From an uncultured Clostridia bacterium (GTDB lineage Bacteria > Bacillota > Clostridia > Oscillospirales > Acutalibacteraceae), in NCBI GenBank assembly GCA_946531445.1, contig CAMNAP010000005.1, positions 1 to 50,126 of the forward strand: DNA of 50,126 nt, written 5' to 3'. Below the pieces are notes generated by a model. It searched no databases. It was not told the origin of the DNA and was given only the letters and a program-made list of their open reading frames with translations. Below are positions 32,794-41,970 of the stretch, one piece after another. Each line of letters begins with the position of its first letter. Position 1 is the stretch's first letter. The translations under genes were made by a program, and so were the position numbers.

Positions 32794-34491
32794 ATGTTAC
32801 TTACAAAATGGGGTGAAGACCTTAATAAAAAAGCGCCTCTTCCCGAGTATCCGAGGCCGCAGTTTAAAAGAGACAGCTATATTTCTCTCAACGGCGAGTG
32901 GAATTTAGCCTTTACCGAGGGCGAGGAAATCCCGAAAGAATACGAGTATAAAATCACCGTTCCCTTCTCTCCCGAATCTCCGCTGTCGGGCGTAAACAGA
33001 GTTCTCACTCACACTGAATATCTTGTGTATGAAAAGAAATTCACACTTCCCGACGGCTTTAACAGAGGCAGAGTTTTCATCAATTTCGGCGCAGTTGACC
33101 AGATTGCAAAAATTCTTCTCAACGGCACTCTTATACTTGAGCACCACGGCGGCTATACTCCGTTTACGGCGGAGCTCACCGATTACCTTACAGACGGCGA
33201 AAACACCTTAAACGTTATAGTGCGCGATTTGTGTGAGGACAATGAGTATTCAAGAGGCAAGCAGAAAACTAAAAGGGGCGGCATCTGGTATTCGCCTCAG
33301 TCGGGAATCTGGCAGAGCGTGTGGCTTGAATCAACTCCCGAAAAATACATAAAGAATTTCCGCATAACTCCCGATTACGACAACGAGCAGGTAAGCTTTG
33401 AATTTGAAAATGCCGAGGGCGTAAATATCACCGTTTACGACGGTGAGGACGTAATTGCGGATACAACCGACGCTACGGTTAAAATCCCCGATTTTAAAGC
33501 TTGGTCGCCTGAAAGCCCGTTTCTTTACAAGGTTATTCTCCGCTACGGCAAGGATAAAATTGAAAGCTATTTCGGTATGAGAAAATTCTCAACGGGCGTT
33601 GACGAAAACGGCGTTCCGAGGCTTTTCCTCAACAACAAACCCTACTTCCACAACGGACTTCTTGACCAGGGCTATTACCCCGACGGCTTCCTCACTCCAC
33701 CGAGTAACGAGGCTATGGAATTTGACGTTAAATACGTTAAAGACTGCGGCTATAATATGCTCAGAAAGCATATAAAAATCGAGCCTATGCTCTGGTATCA
33801 TTACTGCGACGTAAACGGAATTCTCGTCTGGCAGGATATGATTAACGGCGGCGGAAAATACGGCCTTGAGGTTTCGGCAATTCCGTTTATCGGAGCAAAC
33901 CTTGACGACACAAAATACAAAACCTTTAAGCGTACAAACGAAAAGGCAAGGGCTCTTTATTACAAGGAGCTTCGCGAAATGGTTGACGCACTTTATAATT
34001 GCCCGTGTATTGCGCTTTGGGTTCCGTACAACGAGGGCTGGGGTCAGTTTGACTCCGCAAAGGCTTACAACCTGCTTAAAGAGTGGGATAAGACGAGAAC
34101 CGTTGACTCGGCTTCAGGCTGGCACGACCAGGGCGTTACAGACGTTATTTCAAAGCACATTTACTTTACGCCGATTATTGTTAAACAGGGCGACAAGCCG
34201 TGGCTTCTCACAGAATTCGGCGGTCTTTCAACAAGAGTAAAAGGCCACACATTTAACAATAAGATGTTCGGCTACAAGATTTATTCTTCAAAGCAGAGCC
34301 TTACAAAAGCGTATTCAAAACTCTTCAACAGAACTATAATACCACAGATTCCGAAGGGACTTGCGGCTACGGTTTACACACAGGTAACCGACGTTGAGGA
34401 CGAGCTTAACGGAATTCTCACCTACGACCGCAAGGTTGAAAAGATTGACCCCGAGGTTCTTCGCGAAATTAACAGCAGAGTAAAATTATAA
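32794..34491 (+). CDS. Glycoside hydrolase family 2 (beta-galactosidase-like)
   Basis: Predicted cytoplasmic retaining glycosidase, acting on beta-galactosides, glucuronides or related sugars. The 565 residues have no signal peptide. It has the N-terminal jelly roll ([13 protein letters not shown]), an Ig-like domain, and a TIM barrel with acid/base Glu414 in PYNEGWGQF and nucleophile Glu474 in LTEFGG. It is short for LacZ and lacks the C-terminal domains. The start directly abuts the ABC stop codon, with GGAGGA inside the ABC gene. Activity on galactose cannot be assigned from motifs. Confidence 0.88.
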   Translation: MLLTKWGEDLNKKAPLPEYPRPQFKRDSYISLNGEWNLAFTEGEEIPKEYEYKITVPFSPESPLSGVNRVLTHTEYLVYEKKFTLPDGFNRGRVFINFGAVDQIAKILLNGTLILEHHGGYTPFTAELTDYLTDGENTLNVIVRDLCEDNEYSRGKQKTKRGGIWYSPQSGIWQSVWLESTPEKYIKNFRITPDYDNEQVSFEFENAEGVNITVYDGEDVIADTTDATVKIPDFKAWSPESPFLYKVILRYGKDKIESYFGMRKFSTGVDENGVPRLFLNNKPYFHNGLLDQGYYPDGFLTPPSNEAMEFDVKYVKDCGYNMLRKHIKIEPMLWYHYCDVNGILVWQDMINGGGKYGLEVSAIPFIGANLDDTKYKTFKRTNEKARALYYKELREMVDALYNCPCIALWVPYNEGWGQFDSAKAYNLLKEWDKTRTVDSASGWHDQGVTDVISKHIYFTPIIVKQGDKPWLLTEFGGLSTRVKGHTFNNKMFGYKIYSSKQSLTKAYSKLFNRTIIPQIPKGLAATVYTQVTDVEDELNGILTYDRKVEKIDPEVLREINSRVKL

Positions 34492-34504
34492 GAGGTATAT
34501 ATAT

Positions 34505-35089
34505 ATGAATCAACTTGAAATTAAAGACGGAATTAAAGCAACGTTCAAAACAAACAGAGGCGATATGACCTTTGTTCTCTTCCCCGAAATCGCTCCCAAA
34601 ACCGTTGAGAACTTTACGACTCACGCCAAAAACGGCTATTACGACGGACTTGTTTTCCACCGCGTAATAAAGGACTTTATGATTCAGGGCGGCGACCCGA
34701 AGGGCAACGGAACAGGCGGCGAAAGCATTTGGGGAAAGCCGTTTGAGGACGAATTCAGCGTTGACGCCCACAACTATTACGGCGCACTTTCAATGGCGAA
34801 TTCAGGGCCAAATACCAACGGCTCGCAGTTTTTCATCGTACAGCTCAAGGAAGCGCCCGCTCAGATGCTTGAACAGATGGAGCAGCTCACCGACAGAGGC
34901 TTCCCGAGAGAGTGCATTGATAATTATAAAAAGGTCGGCGGAACACCGTGGCTTGATTATCACCACACAGTATTCGGCCAGATAATCGACGGCACAGACG
35001 TTCTTGAGGACATCGCCGCAGTTCAGACAGCGCCGGGCGACAGACCGCTTTACGACGTCGTTATTGACACAATTGAAATAAGCGAATAA
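34505..35089 (+). CDS. Cyclophilin-type peptidyl-prolyl isomerase
   Basis: Catalyses cis-trans isomerisation of Xaa-Pro bonds during protein folding. It has 194 residues with no signal peptide. Conserved segments are [24 protein letters not shown] (catalytic Arg in FHRV), and [17 protein letters not shown] 20-residue insertion ([20 protein letters not shown]) precedes the C-terminal [10 protein letters not shown]. It is the last gene of the plus-strand run and is followed by a strong terminator. Confidence 0.93.
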   Translation: MNQLEIKDGIKATFKTNRGDMTFVLFPEIAPKTVENFTTHAKNGYYDGLVFHRVIKDFMIQGGDPKGNGTGGESIWGKPFEDEFSVDAHNYYGALSMANSGPNTNGSQFFIVQLKEAPAQMLEQMEQLTDRGFPRECIDNYKKVGGTPWLDYHHTVFGQIIDGTDVLEDIAAVQTAPGDRPLYDVVIDTIEISE

Positions 35090-35096
35090 GCATAAA

Positions 35097-35126
35097 AATA
35101 AAACCCGATGAAAATCGGGTTTTATT
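35097..35126. terminator. Bidirectional terminator, cyclophilin / ispH-rpsA
   Basis: A perfect 13-bp stem (35097-35109 with 35114-35126) and GAAA loop lie between convergent genes. The GC core CCCGAT is flanked by A-rich and T-rich arms on both strands, giving U-tracts in both transcripts. Confidence 0.85.
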
Positions 35127-35136
35127 TATGTACAAA

Positions 35137-37410
35137 TTATTCTGCAGTCTCTTCTGCGGGAGCCTCTTCGGCTGCTGCTTCCTCAGCGGGAGCCTCTTCA
35201 GCTGCTGCTTCCTCAGCGGGAGCTTCTTCAACTGCTGCTTCCTCAACGGGTGCTTTTTCAACTGCTGCTTCCTCAGCGGGAGCCTCTTCAACTGCTGCTT
35301 CCTCAGCGGGAGCCTCTTCGGCTGCTGCTTCCTCAGCGGGAGCTTCTTCAACTGCTGCTTCCTCAGCGGGAGCTTCTTCCTCTTCGTCCTCTTCAGGCGG
35401 GTCAATGAGAGATTTGATTGAAAGAGAAACTCTCTTCTTATCAAAGTCAATATCAATAATCTCTGCCTTAACTACGTCGCCAACCTTAAGAACGTCCTGA
35501 GGAGCGTTAATTCTCTTGTGAGAAATCTGGCTGATGTGAATAAGACCGTCAACTGTAGGAAGAATGTTTGCAAATGCGCCGAATGTTGCAAAGCTTACGA
35601 TTCTTGCGTCAACAACTGTTCCTACGGGATAATCTCTCTTCATAATCTCCCACGGGCTGTCTTCAATCTTCTTGAAGCCGAGAGAAATCTTTCTTGTTTC
35701 CTCGTCAAGAGACTTGATTGTAACCTCAACTGTATCGCCAACGTTAACAACCTCGCTCGGGTGCTTGATTCTTGACCATGAAAGCTCTGAAATGTGAATC
35801 ATTCCGTCGATTCCGCCAAGGTCAACGAATGCGCCGTAAGAAGTAAGGGACTTAACAGTACCTGTAATCTTCTGTCCCTCTTCAAGAGTTGCCCAGAGAG
35901 CGTCTTCCTTTTCTTTTCTCTCTGCGTCTGCAACAACCTTGATAGAGCCGACTGCTCTTCTTCTTGCAGGGTTAACGTCAATAACCTTAAACTTTACTTC
36001 CTTATCCTTAAGGGTTTCAAGGTCTTCGTTTCTTCTTAAGCCTGTAAGGGATGCAGGAACAAAAATTCTTGTTCCCTTTGTTGTAACGAGAACACCGCCG
36101 CGAATAGTCTGGGTTACTACACCTTCGAGAATTTCTTCTGACTCTTTAGCGGCAACAATGTCATTCCAACCCTTTGATGCGTCAAAAAGGCGTTTTGAAA
36201 GCTTGAGAACGCCGTCCTGGTCATCAGTTTTCATAATGATAAGATTGATTTCATCACCAACTGCTACAACATCTTCACACTTATTAATCGGCTCAGCGGA
36301 AAGATCTTCAAATGCAACAACGCCGGTCTGCTTTCTTCCGGGAACGTCAACAAAAACCTCTGTGGGTGTAATGCTGAGAACTGTTCCTGTTACTACCTTG
36401 CTTGTTTCATTTCCCTTAAAAGATTCGTTAAGCAATTCTTCAAAGGATGCCTCACCATCAGCAGATGCTTCGACAGCAGGCTTTACTTCAGCCGTTTCAG
36501 CGGTTTCTGCTGTCTCCACAACTTCTTCGGCTACAGCTGAAGTTGTTTCAACTTCCTTTTCTTTAATTTCTTCGGACATGGTTTTGAGTACCTCCTTGAT
36601 AATTACCGAGGGTGTCGAAGCCCCGGCTGTAACACCAACTACCTTACAGCCCGAAAAGTCAATGCCCTTCAACTCGTCCGCCGTTTCAATAAGATACGAC
36701 TTACAGTTTGCCGAACTGACGTCTCTCAGCTTACAGGTATTGGATGAATGGCGACCTCCGATAATGACCATAGCGTCGGCAGAGGCCGAAATCTCCGCCG
36801 CTTCACTCTGTCTTTCTGACGTCGCATTACATATTGTATCAAAAATTTTACAGTTTGTACATACCTTTTTCAGTATTTTCTCACATTTTTTCCATTCTTT
36901 TTTTGAAAAAGTGGTCTGAGAAACACAAATTATTTCATCTTTTTTGTCAAAATCGTCATTTTGTAAGATTTCGTTTAATTCCTCTTCATCCCTAAAAACG
37001 TAAGATTTTCCCCTGCAAAACGATTTTATACCCAAAACCTCGGGGTGATTTGCGTCTCCCGCTATTAAAACGGGAACGTTTTCACCCTGCTTTTCAACAA
37101 TATTGTGGATTTTTTTAACAAACGGACACGTTGCGTCCTTGTATTTTAATGCTCTTTTTTCTATGTCTTCAAGCACGTTTTTTTCAACCCCGTGAGTACG
37201 TACAACAAGCGTATAGCCCTCGGGGCACTCAGACGGCTCGTCAATAATTTTTACGCCCTTGCTTTCAAGGTCTGCAACGAGCTGGGCATTATGAATTATA
37301 GGGCCGAGAGTACACACCCTCTCCCCTTCATCAACAAGCTTATATACAAGCTCAACCGCTCTGTCTACTCCAAAGCAGAAGCCCGCTGTTTTTGCAAGTT
37401 TAATTTCCAC
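35137..37410 (-). CDS. ispH-rpsA: IspH-ribosomal protein S1 fusion
   Basis: Bifunctional polypeptide. The N-terminal ~285 residues are HMBPP reductase (last step of the MEP isoprenoid pathway), with 4Fe-4S Cys12, Cys95 and Cys194, His40, His73 and His122, and Glu124. Four S1 RNA-binding domains follow (~345-675; the clearest is YGAFVDLGGIDGMIHISEL), then an acidic Glu/Ala/Pro tail of eight decapeptide repeats. I start at the GTG at 37410 (757 residues), which puts the first cysteine at position 12 as in other IspH proteins. An alternative GTG lies at 37419. This fusion is known in Clostridia. It follows plsC with a short overlap. Confidence 0.95.
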   Translation of the reverse strand: MEIKLAKTAGFCFGVDRAVELVYKLVDEGERVCTLGPIIHNAQLVADLESKGVKIIDEPSECPEGYTLVVRTHGVEKNVLEDIEKRALKYKDATCPFVKKIHNIVEKQGENVPVLIAGDANHPEVLGIKSFCRGKSYVFRDEEELNEILQNDDFDKKDEIICVSQTTFSKKEWKKCEKILKKVCTNCKIFDTICNATSERQSEAAEISASADAMVIIGGRHSSNTCKLRDVSSANCKSYLIETADELKGIDFSGCKVVGVTAGASTPSVIIKEVLKTMSEEIKEKEVETTSAVAEEVVETAETAETAEVKPAVEASADGEASFEELLNESFKGNETSKVVTGTVLSITPTEVFVDVPGRKQTGVVAFEDLSAEPINKCEDVVAVGDEINLIIMKTDDQDGVLKLSKRLFDASKGWNDIVAAKESEEILEGVVTQTIRGGVLVTTKGTRIFVPASLTGLRRNEDLETLKDKEVKFKVIDVNPARRRAVGSIKVVADAERKEKEDALWATLEEGQKITGTVKSLTSYGAFVDLGGIDGMIHISELSWSRIKHPSEVVNVGDTVEVTIKSLDEETRKISLGFKKIEDSPWEIMKRDYPVGTVVDARIVSFATFGAFANILPTVDGLIHISQISHKRINAPQDVLKVGDVVKAEIIDIDFDKKRVSLSIKSLIDPPEEDEEEEAPAEEAAVEEAPAEEAAAEEAPAEEAAVEEAPAEEAAVEKAPVEEAAVEEAPAEEAAAEEAPAEEAAAEEAPAEETAE
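35140..35379 (-). repeat. Eight 30-bp tandem repeats in rpsA tail
   Basis: Eight consecutive 30-bp units encode EEAPAEEAAV-type decapeptides at the C terminus of the S1 protein, with minor variation (for example EKAPVEEAAV). The unit length is a multiple of three, so copy-number change would lengthen or shorten the tail without a frameshift. Confidence 0.9.
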
Positions 37411-38053
37411 TGAGTTCACTTTCTCTCATTTCGCTTATTCTCTGCATAACCGTGTTTGCAGCTTCTTTAATCTCATCGCGGCTTGAGTCGGCATTAATTC
37501 TGAGCTCCTCAACGCTTATAAGCTTTCCGAAGCGTACCGTTACGTGTTCGCCGCGCTTAATCTTGTTTTTGCAGCAGATAGCAACGGGAAGAATGTCCGC
37601 GCCGGTATCTCTTGCAATAAGCGCAACTCCCGCCTTTGCCTTCTGCGGAACTCCGTCCTTGTCCTTAACTCTCTTACCCTCGGGGCAGATTGCAAGCACG
37701 TGATTTTCGGCGATAATCTTTTTGGCGTAGTCAACCGCCGTTGTGTCGCCCTGTCCTCTTTTAACAGGGAAGCCGTAAAGGTGAGTAATAACCCACGCTA
37801 CTACGGGGTTGTTGAAAAGCTCAACCTTTGCCATAAAGTGAAGTGCGGGAATACCGGGCGCAACCGCAACAAAAACGGGGTCAAGCGCGCAGGTGTGATT
37901 AATTGCAACTATGTATTTCTTGTTGTTTTTCGGAACATTCTCAAGTCCCTTATGCTCTATGTGATACAGCTTTTTAAACATCGGCCCGAAAACCGTTGTT
38001 GCAAAACGGTAAAACTTATAGTGCGGGACTTTTGAATAATCAAATTCCTTCAT
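37400..38053 (-). CDS. plsC: 1-acyl-glycerol-3-phosphate acyltransferase
   Basis: Transfers an acyl chain to the sn-2 position of lysophosphatidate in phospholipid synthesis at the inner membrane. The 217 residues show the catalytic NHTCALD block (His53, Asp58), the substrate block ICPEGKR, and further conserved GFPVKRGQGD. It is coupled to cmk by a one-base overlap and overlaps ispH-rpsA by 11 bp. The cmk-plsC-ispH-rpsA order is common in Clostridia. Confidence 0.93.
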   Translation of the reverse strand: MKEFDYSKVPHYKFYRFATTVFGPMFKKLYHIEHKGLENVPKNNKKYIVAINHTCALDPVFVAVAPGIPALHFMAKVELFNNPVVAWVITHLYGFPVKRGQGDTTAVDYAKKIIAENHVLAICPEGKRVKDKDGVPQKAKAGVALIARDTGADILPVAICCKNKIKRGEHVTVRFGKLISVEELRINADSSRDEIKEAANTVMQRISEMRESELSGN

Positions 38054-38715
38054 TAAGCTATTTTCTCCTTAACAATATTTACTACAGCCTGAATTGACTC
38101 CTCAAGATTAAGCTCAGAGGTGTCGCACATTACCGACTCCTTACTCGGCCTGAGCGGAGCAATCTCGCGGTGAGAGTCCTGATAATCTCTCTGATTAACG
38201 TCTGCAAGCACGTCCTCAAACTTAACATCCTCGCCCTTTTCAATAAGCTCCTTGTAACGTCTCTGAGCTCTGCACTCGGGAGAGGCAAACAGGAAGATTT
38301 TAACGTCTGCGTTCGGAAGTACAACCGTTGCTATGTCGCGGCCGTCCATAATCACGTTATTCTTTTTAGCAATATCGCGCTGTAAGTCAAGAAGGAATTC
38401 TCTTACCTTCGGGATAGCTGAAACCTTGCTTGCGCCCATAGAAATTTCAGGCGTGCGGATAAGCGACGAAACGTCCTCGCCGTTAAGAAATACAGCCTGA
38501 ACGCCGTCAATGTGCTTAAGCTCAACTACCGTTTTGTCAAGCATTTGAACAATCTTTTCATCATCGTCGGCAACGCCGTTTCTTACAGCGTTAAGCGCAA
38601 CCGTTCTGTAAAGCGCGCCCGTGTCAACATAGATGTAGCCGAGTTCCTTTGCGGCAGCCTTTGCCACTGTGCTTTTTCCTGCGCCTGCAGGTCCGTCAAT
38701 TGCAACGTTAATCAT
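38053..38715 (-). CDS. cmk: Cytidylate kinase
   Basis: Phosphorylates CMP and dCMP to the diphosphates with ATP. Start at 38715 (220 residues), with AAGGAG 8 bp upstream. It has the Walker A-type IDGPAGAGKST, the substrate motif YVDTGALYRTVAL, and the conserved GRDIATVVLPNADVK and RYKELIEKG segments. It is in the operon between the flavoprotein and plsC. Confidence 0.97.
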   Translation of the reverse strand: MINVAIDGPAGAGKSTVAKAAAKELGYIYVDTGALYRTVALNAVRNGVADDDEKIVQMLDKTVVELKHIDGVQAVFLNGEDVSSLIRTPEISMGASKVSAIPKVREFLLDLQRDIAKKNNVIMDGRDIATVVLPNADVKIFLFASPECRAQRRYKELIEKGEDVKFEDVLADVNQRDYQDSHREIAPLRPSKESVMCDTSELNLEESIQAVVNIVKEKIA

Positions 38716-38741
38716 AGTATTCTCCTTATCAGTTAATGTGG

Positions 38742-39965
38742 CTATATATTTCTTCCGCACAGATACCCCGTGCTGAAAGCAATCTGTAAATTAAATCCGC
38801 CCGTATACGCGTCAACGTCAATTATCTCGCCCGCGAAATAGAGGTTTTCAACAAGCTTTGAGCGCATTGTTTTCGGGTCTATTTCCTTAACACTGACTCC
38901 GCCCGAGGTAACAACCGCCTCTTCAATAGGTCTGAAGCCCTTGATGTTGATTTCAAGCCCTTTAAGAAGCGACGCAAGAGAGTGCCTTTCCTCGCGTGTA
39001 ATTTCATTACACTTTTTCGACGGCGCAATTTTTGACATTTTAACAATAACGGGAATAAGCTTGTTTGGCAAGAGAGATTTTAAAGAGTTTATAAAATCTT
39101 TATTATTGTTCTCTTCAAAAATTCTTATAAGTCTTTTGTCAAGCGTTTTAAAATCGAGCGCAGGCTTTAAATCAAGTATGATTTTGTATTCGCCCTGCCC
39201 GTTTCTCATATGCGCCGAGGCAGAGAGAATAACAGGCCCGCTGACTCCGAAGTGAGTAAACAGCATTTCGCCGAAATCAGAGTAAATCTCCTTTTCATTT
39301 TCAAGAAGCTTTATTTTGATATTCTTAAGTGAGAGCCCCTGAAGCTGAGGAATATAATTGTTCTTCGCCTCAAGCGGTACAAGCGAGGGCCTGAGGGGAG
39401 TTACGGTATGCCCCGCGCTTTTTGCAAGGGTGTAGCCGTCGCCCGTTGAGCCCGTCAGCGGATAAGACATTCCGCCCGTACACACCGCTACCGCGTCGCA
39501 CGCTAACTTTTCGCCGTTTTCAAGGATTACAGCAATTATTTTACCGTTTGAAAACTCAAACGCCTTTGCCGTTCCCTGAACTATCCTTGCGCCGCTGTTT
39601 TTCGCGTTATTCACAAACGCGTCAACAATGTCAACCGCCTTGTCCGATACGGGAAAAACCCTGTTTCCGCGTTCAACCTTTGTAGGCACGCCCATTTTTT
39701 CAACAAGCGAGATTGTATCATAAGGCATAAACGCAGAAAACGCGGAATACAAGAAGCGCGGATTGGTCGGTACAAAGCTTATAAGCTCCGAAAGGTCATA
39801 GCGCGCGTTTGTTACGTTACAGCGCCCCTTCCCCGTTATCATCATTTTTCTTGCGGGACGGCTCATCTTTTCAAGAATTACGGTGTCGTTGCCGCGTTTT
39901 GCCGACTCAGCGCCCGCAACAAGTCCGGCCGCGCCGCCGCCGATAATAATTACTTTTTTTGTCAT
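38742..39965 (-). CDS. HI0933/YhiN-family FAD-dependent oxidoreductase
   Basis: Flavoprotein of unknown physiological reaction. The 407 residues have the Rossmann dinucleotide motif GGGAAGLVAG at the N terminus, the family signature KMMITGKGRCNVTN at ~40-53, and the C-terminal FAD-contacting VTSGGVSVKEID and FAGEIIDVDAYTGGFNLQIA. Its start overlaps the ABC-F stop by 4 bp, and it is followed 26 bp later by cmk. Widely conserved and commonly next to cmk in Clostridia. Confidence 0.92.
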   Translation of the reverse strand: MTKKVIIIGGGAAGLVAGAESAKRGNDTVILEKMSRPARKMMITGKGRCNVTNARYDLSELISFVPTNPRFLYSAFSAFMPYDTISLVEKMGVPTKVERGNRVFPVSDKAVDIVDAFVNNAKNSGARIVQGTAKAFEFSNGKIIAVILENGEKLACDAVAVCTGGMSYPLTGSTGDGYTLAKSAGHTVTPLRPSLVPLEAKNNYIPQLQGLSLKNIKIKLLENEKEIYSDFGEMLFTHFGVSGPVILSASAHMRNGQGEYKIILDLKPALDFKTLDKRLIRIFEENNNKDFINSLKSLLPNKLIPVIVKMSKIAPSKKCNEITREERHSLASLLKGLEINIKGFRPIEEAVVTSGGVSVKEIDPKTMRSKLVENLYFAGEIIDVDAYTGGFNLQIAFSTGYLCGRNI

Positions 39966-41863
39966 ATTTCACTGTCTGCAATTAACTGGGACAGCTCCTC
40001 CCATTCGGCATAAAGAGCGTCGCGTTTATTTGTGTATTCGTCAAGGAGTGCCGTTTTTTCAATCAGCTCCTCATATCCGAGGCTTCCGAGCGTTTTCTCA
40101 ATTTCGGCAATACTGCTCTCAAGCGAGTCAATTTCCTCCTCGCATTTTTTCAGCCTCGTCTTTGCTTTTCTGAGCTGTGAAGCGCGCTCCTTTTTAAGCT
40201 GATATTCGTTTACCTTCTTTTCGGGCGCCTTTCTTTCGCTTTGCATACCGCTTTCGCGCTGAAGCTTTTTTTCAATATATTCGTCATAGCTTCCGAGGTA
40301 TTCGTTAACCCCGTTTTCACAAAGCTCAAGAATTCGTGTTGAAAGCTTATTTATAAAGTATCTGTCGTGCGAAACAATAAGCATAGTTCCGCTGTATTCA
40401 AGAAGCGTTTTTTCAAGTTCCTCTCTTGAGTATGCGTCAAGGTGGTTAGTAGGCTCGTCAAGAAGAAGGAAGTTGAATTTTCCGAGCATTAGTTTGAGAA
40501 GCGCAACTCTTGCTCTTTCTCCGCCCGAGCATTCGCTGAGATTCTTAAACACGTCGTCGCCTTTGAAAAGAAAGGCGGCAAGAGCGCTTCGTGCGGCAGT
40601 TTCCGTAAGGGATGGGAAGTTTGTCCAGATTTCCTCAAGCACCGTTTTGCTTAAATCAAGCTTTGCCTGAACCTGGTCAAAATAGCCCGTAAACACATTT
40701 GCACCGAATTTAAAATATCCGTCGTCTGAGGCGTAATCCCTCATAAGTATTTTTAAAAGCGTAGTCTTTCCGCAGCCGTTATCACCGAGAAGAAATACCT
40801 TTTCCCCTCTCATAATACGAAGATTTACGTTTTCAAAAACCTTGTTATCGCCAAACGATTTTTTAAGGTTTTCGGCGATGAGCACCTCTTCGCCGCTAAT
40901 CATTTTCGGCGTAAAATCAAAGCGTATTTTTTCAACCCTGCTGTCGGGAATTACCATTTGCGCTTTGATTCGTTCAATCTGTTTTTCCTTGCTTTCTGCA
41001 GTCTTGATGTTCTTCTCTCTGTTCCACTGTCTCTGCTGAGCGATTATTCCCTCAATACGCTCAATTTCCTTCATATCGTTTTCGTATTTTTCTTCAATCG
41101 CCTTTTGCTCAGCCTCTTTTTTAACGAGAAATTCAGAGTAATTACCCTTGTAAGAGCGGCACTTTTTATTCTCTATCTCAACGGTTTTATTTGTGATTTT
41201 ATCAAGAAAATATCTGTCGTGCGAGATAATAAGACACGCGCCGGGAAAATCTTTAAGAAAGCTCTCAAGCCACTCTACAGCCTTTATGTCAAGGTGGTTG
41301 GTTGGCTCGTCAAGAAGAAGAAAATCAGCCTTTGAAAGAAGCAGCTTTGCAAGAATAAGCTTTGATTTCTGCCCGCCGGAAAGCTTTGAGGTCGGCATAT
41401 CAAAATCCTTCTCGTCAAAGCCGAGACCTATAAGCGCCGAGCGCGTCATACTTTTATAAGTCAGTCCGCCGTCTCTTGTAAATTTTTCAGTGAGTAAATC
41501 CTGACGCTCAATATTTTTTTCACGGTTGCCGATTCCGTCTGTAAGGCTTGTGCTTAGTTCTTCAAGCTCCTTTTCAATACGAATAAGCCCCTCAAAAACA
41601 GAAACAAGCTCGTCCCATACGCTTCTGTTTTCAGCGCACGTATGCTGCTGCATATAGCCGATAGCCGCGTTTTTTGAGATAAAGCAGCTTCCGCTGTCAG
41701 CCTCGTATTCACCTGTAATTATCCTGAAAAGCGACGTTTTTCCCGCGCCGTTAACGCCGATAAGACCAACCTTTTCCCTTTCCTTAACGTCAAAGGAAAC
41801 GTTGTCAAACAGCACCTCGTCGCCGAAGGACAGTGTTAAATTCTGAACATCGAGCACACTCAT
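39962..41863 (-). CDS. ABC-F family ribosome-associated ATPase
   Basis: Soluble protein with two ABC ATPase domains and no membrane segments, of the translation-factor type that acts at the ribosomal E site. The 633 residues have Walker A motifs GVNGAGKTS and GDNGCGKTT, signatures LSGGQKSKL and CSGGERARV, and LLDEPTNHLD in both halves. A charged inter-domain linker at ~240-310 and a coiled-coil C-terminal extension (~545-630) resemble Uup/YdiF. Whether it is a housekeeping factor or gives antibiotic protection is not decidable here. The housekeeping operon favours the former. Confidence 0.92.
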   Translation of the reverse strand: MSVLDVQNLTLSFGDEVLFDNVSFDVKEREKVGLIGVNGAGKTSLFRIITGEYEADSGSCFISKNAAIGYMQQHTCAENRSVWDELVSVFEGLIRIEKELEELSTSLTDGIGNREKNIERQDLLTEKFTRDGGLTYKSMTRSALIGLGFDEKDFDMPTSKLSGGQKSKLILAKLLLSKADFLLLDEPTNHLDIKAVEWLESFLKDFPGACLIISHDRYFLDKITNKTVEIENKKCRSYKGNYSEFLVKKEAEQKAIEEKYENDMKEIERIEGIIAQQRQWNREKNIKTAESKEKQIERIKAQMVIPDSRVEKIRFDFTPKMISGEEVLIAENLKKSFGDNKVFENVNLRIMRGEKVFLLGDNGCGKTTLLKILMRDYASDDGYFKFGANVFTGYFDQVQAKLDLSKTVLEEIWTNFPSLTETAARSALAAFLFKGDDVFKNLSECSGGERARVALLKLMLGKFNFLLLDEPTNHLDAYSREELEKTLLEYSGTMLIVSHDRYFINKLSTRILELCENGVNEYLGSYDEYIEKKLQRESGMQSERKAPEKKVNEYQLKKERASQLRKAKTRLKKCEEEIDSLESSIAEIEKTLGSLGYEELIEKTALLDEYTNKRDALYAEWEELSQLIADSEI

Positions 41864-41910
41864 TGTTAAACCTCTGAAAAAATAATCAATATATTTTACT
41901 ACAAAATGTG

Positions 41911-41939
41911 TTGAAAGTGAAGAGCAAATTTGATAAAAT
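41911..41939 (+). promoter_or_regulatory. Promoter of manA
   Basis: TTGAAA (41911-41916, five of six) and TAAAAT (41934-41939, five of six) with a 17-bp spacer, and an extended TG one base upstream of the -10. GAGGGA lies 8 bp before the ATG at 41971. The divergent ABC-F gene shares this 107-bp gap. Its own promoter is less clear (a TAAAAT at 41892-41897 on the minus strand). Confidence 0.6.
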
Positions 41940-41970
41940 ATTTAAAATCTTATTTTTGAGGGATACTATT

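Noticed and set aside
35140..35379. Regular 30-bp direct repeats, possible CRISPR array
   Set aside because: The units are contiguous with no spacers and are in frame within the S1 protein, encoding EEAPAEEAAV-type decapeptides; they are coding tandem repeats.
35939..36919. 326-residue open frame on the plus strand opposite ispH-rpsA
   Set aside because: Its composition is an antisense shadow of a strongly conserved gene (Ser/Thr/Pro/Val-rich, no domain, no ribosome binding site).
39962..41863. ABC-F protein as an antibiotic-resistance determinant
   Set aside because: It has the coiled-coil C terminus of Uup/YdiF-type factors and lies in a housekeeping operon. No drug-specific linker can be recognised from sequence alone.
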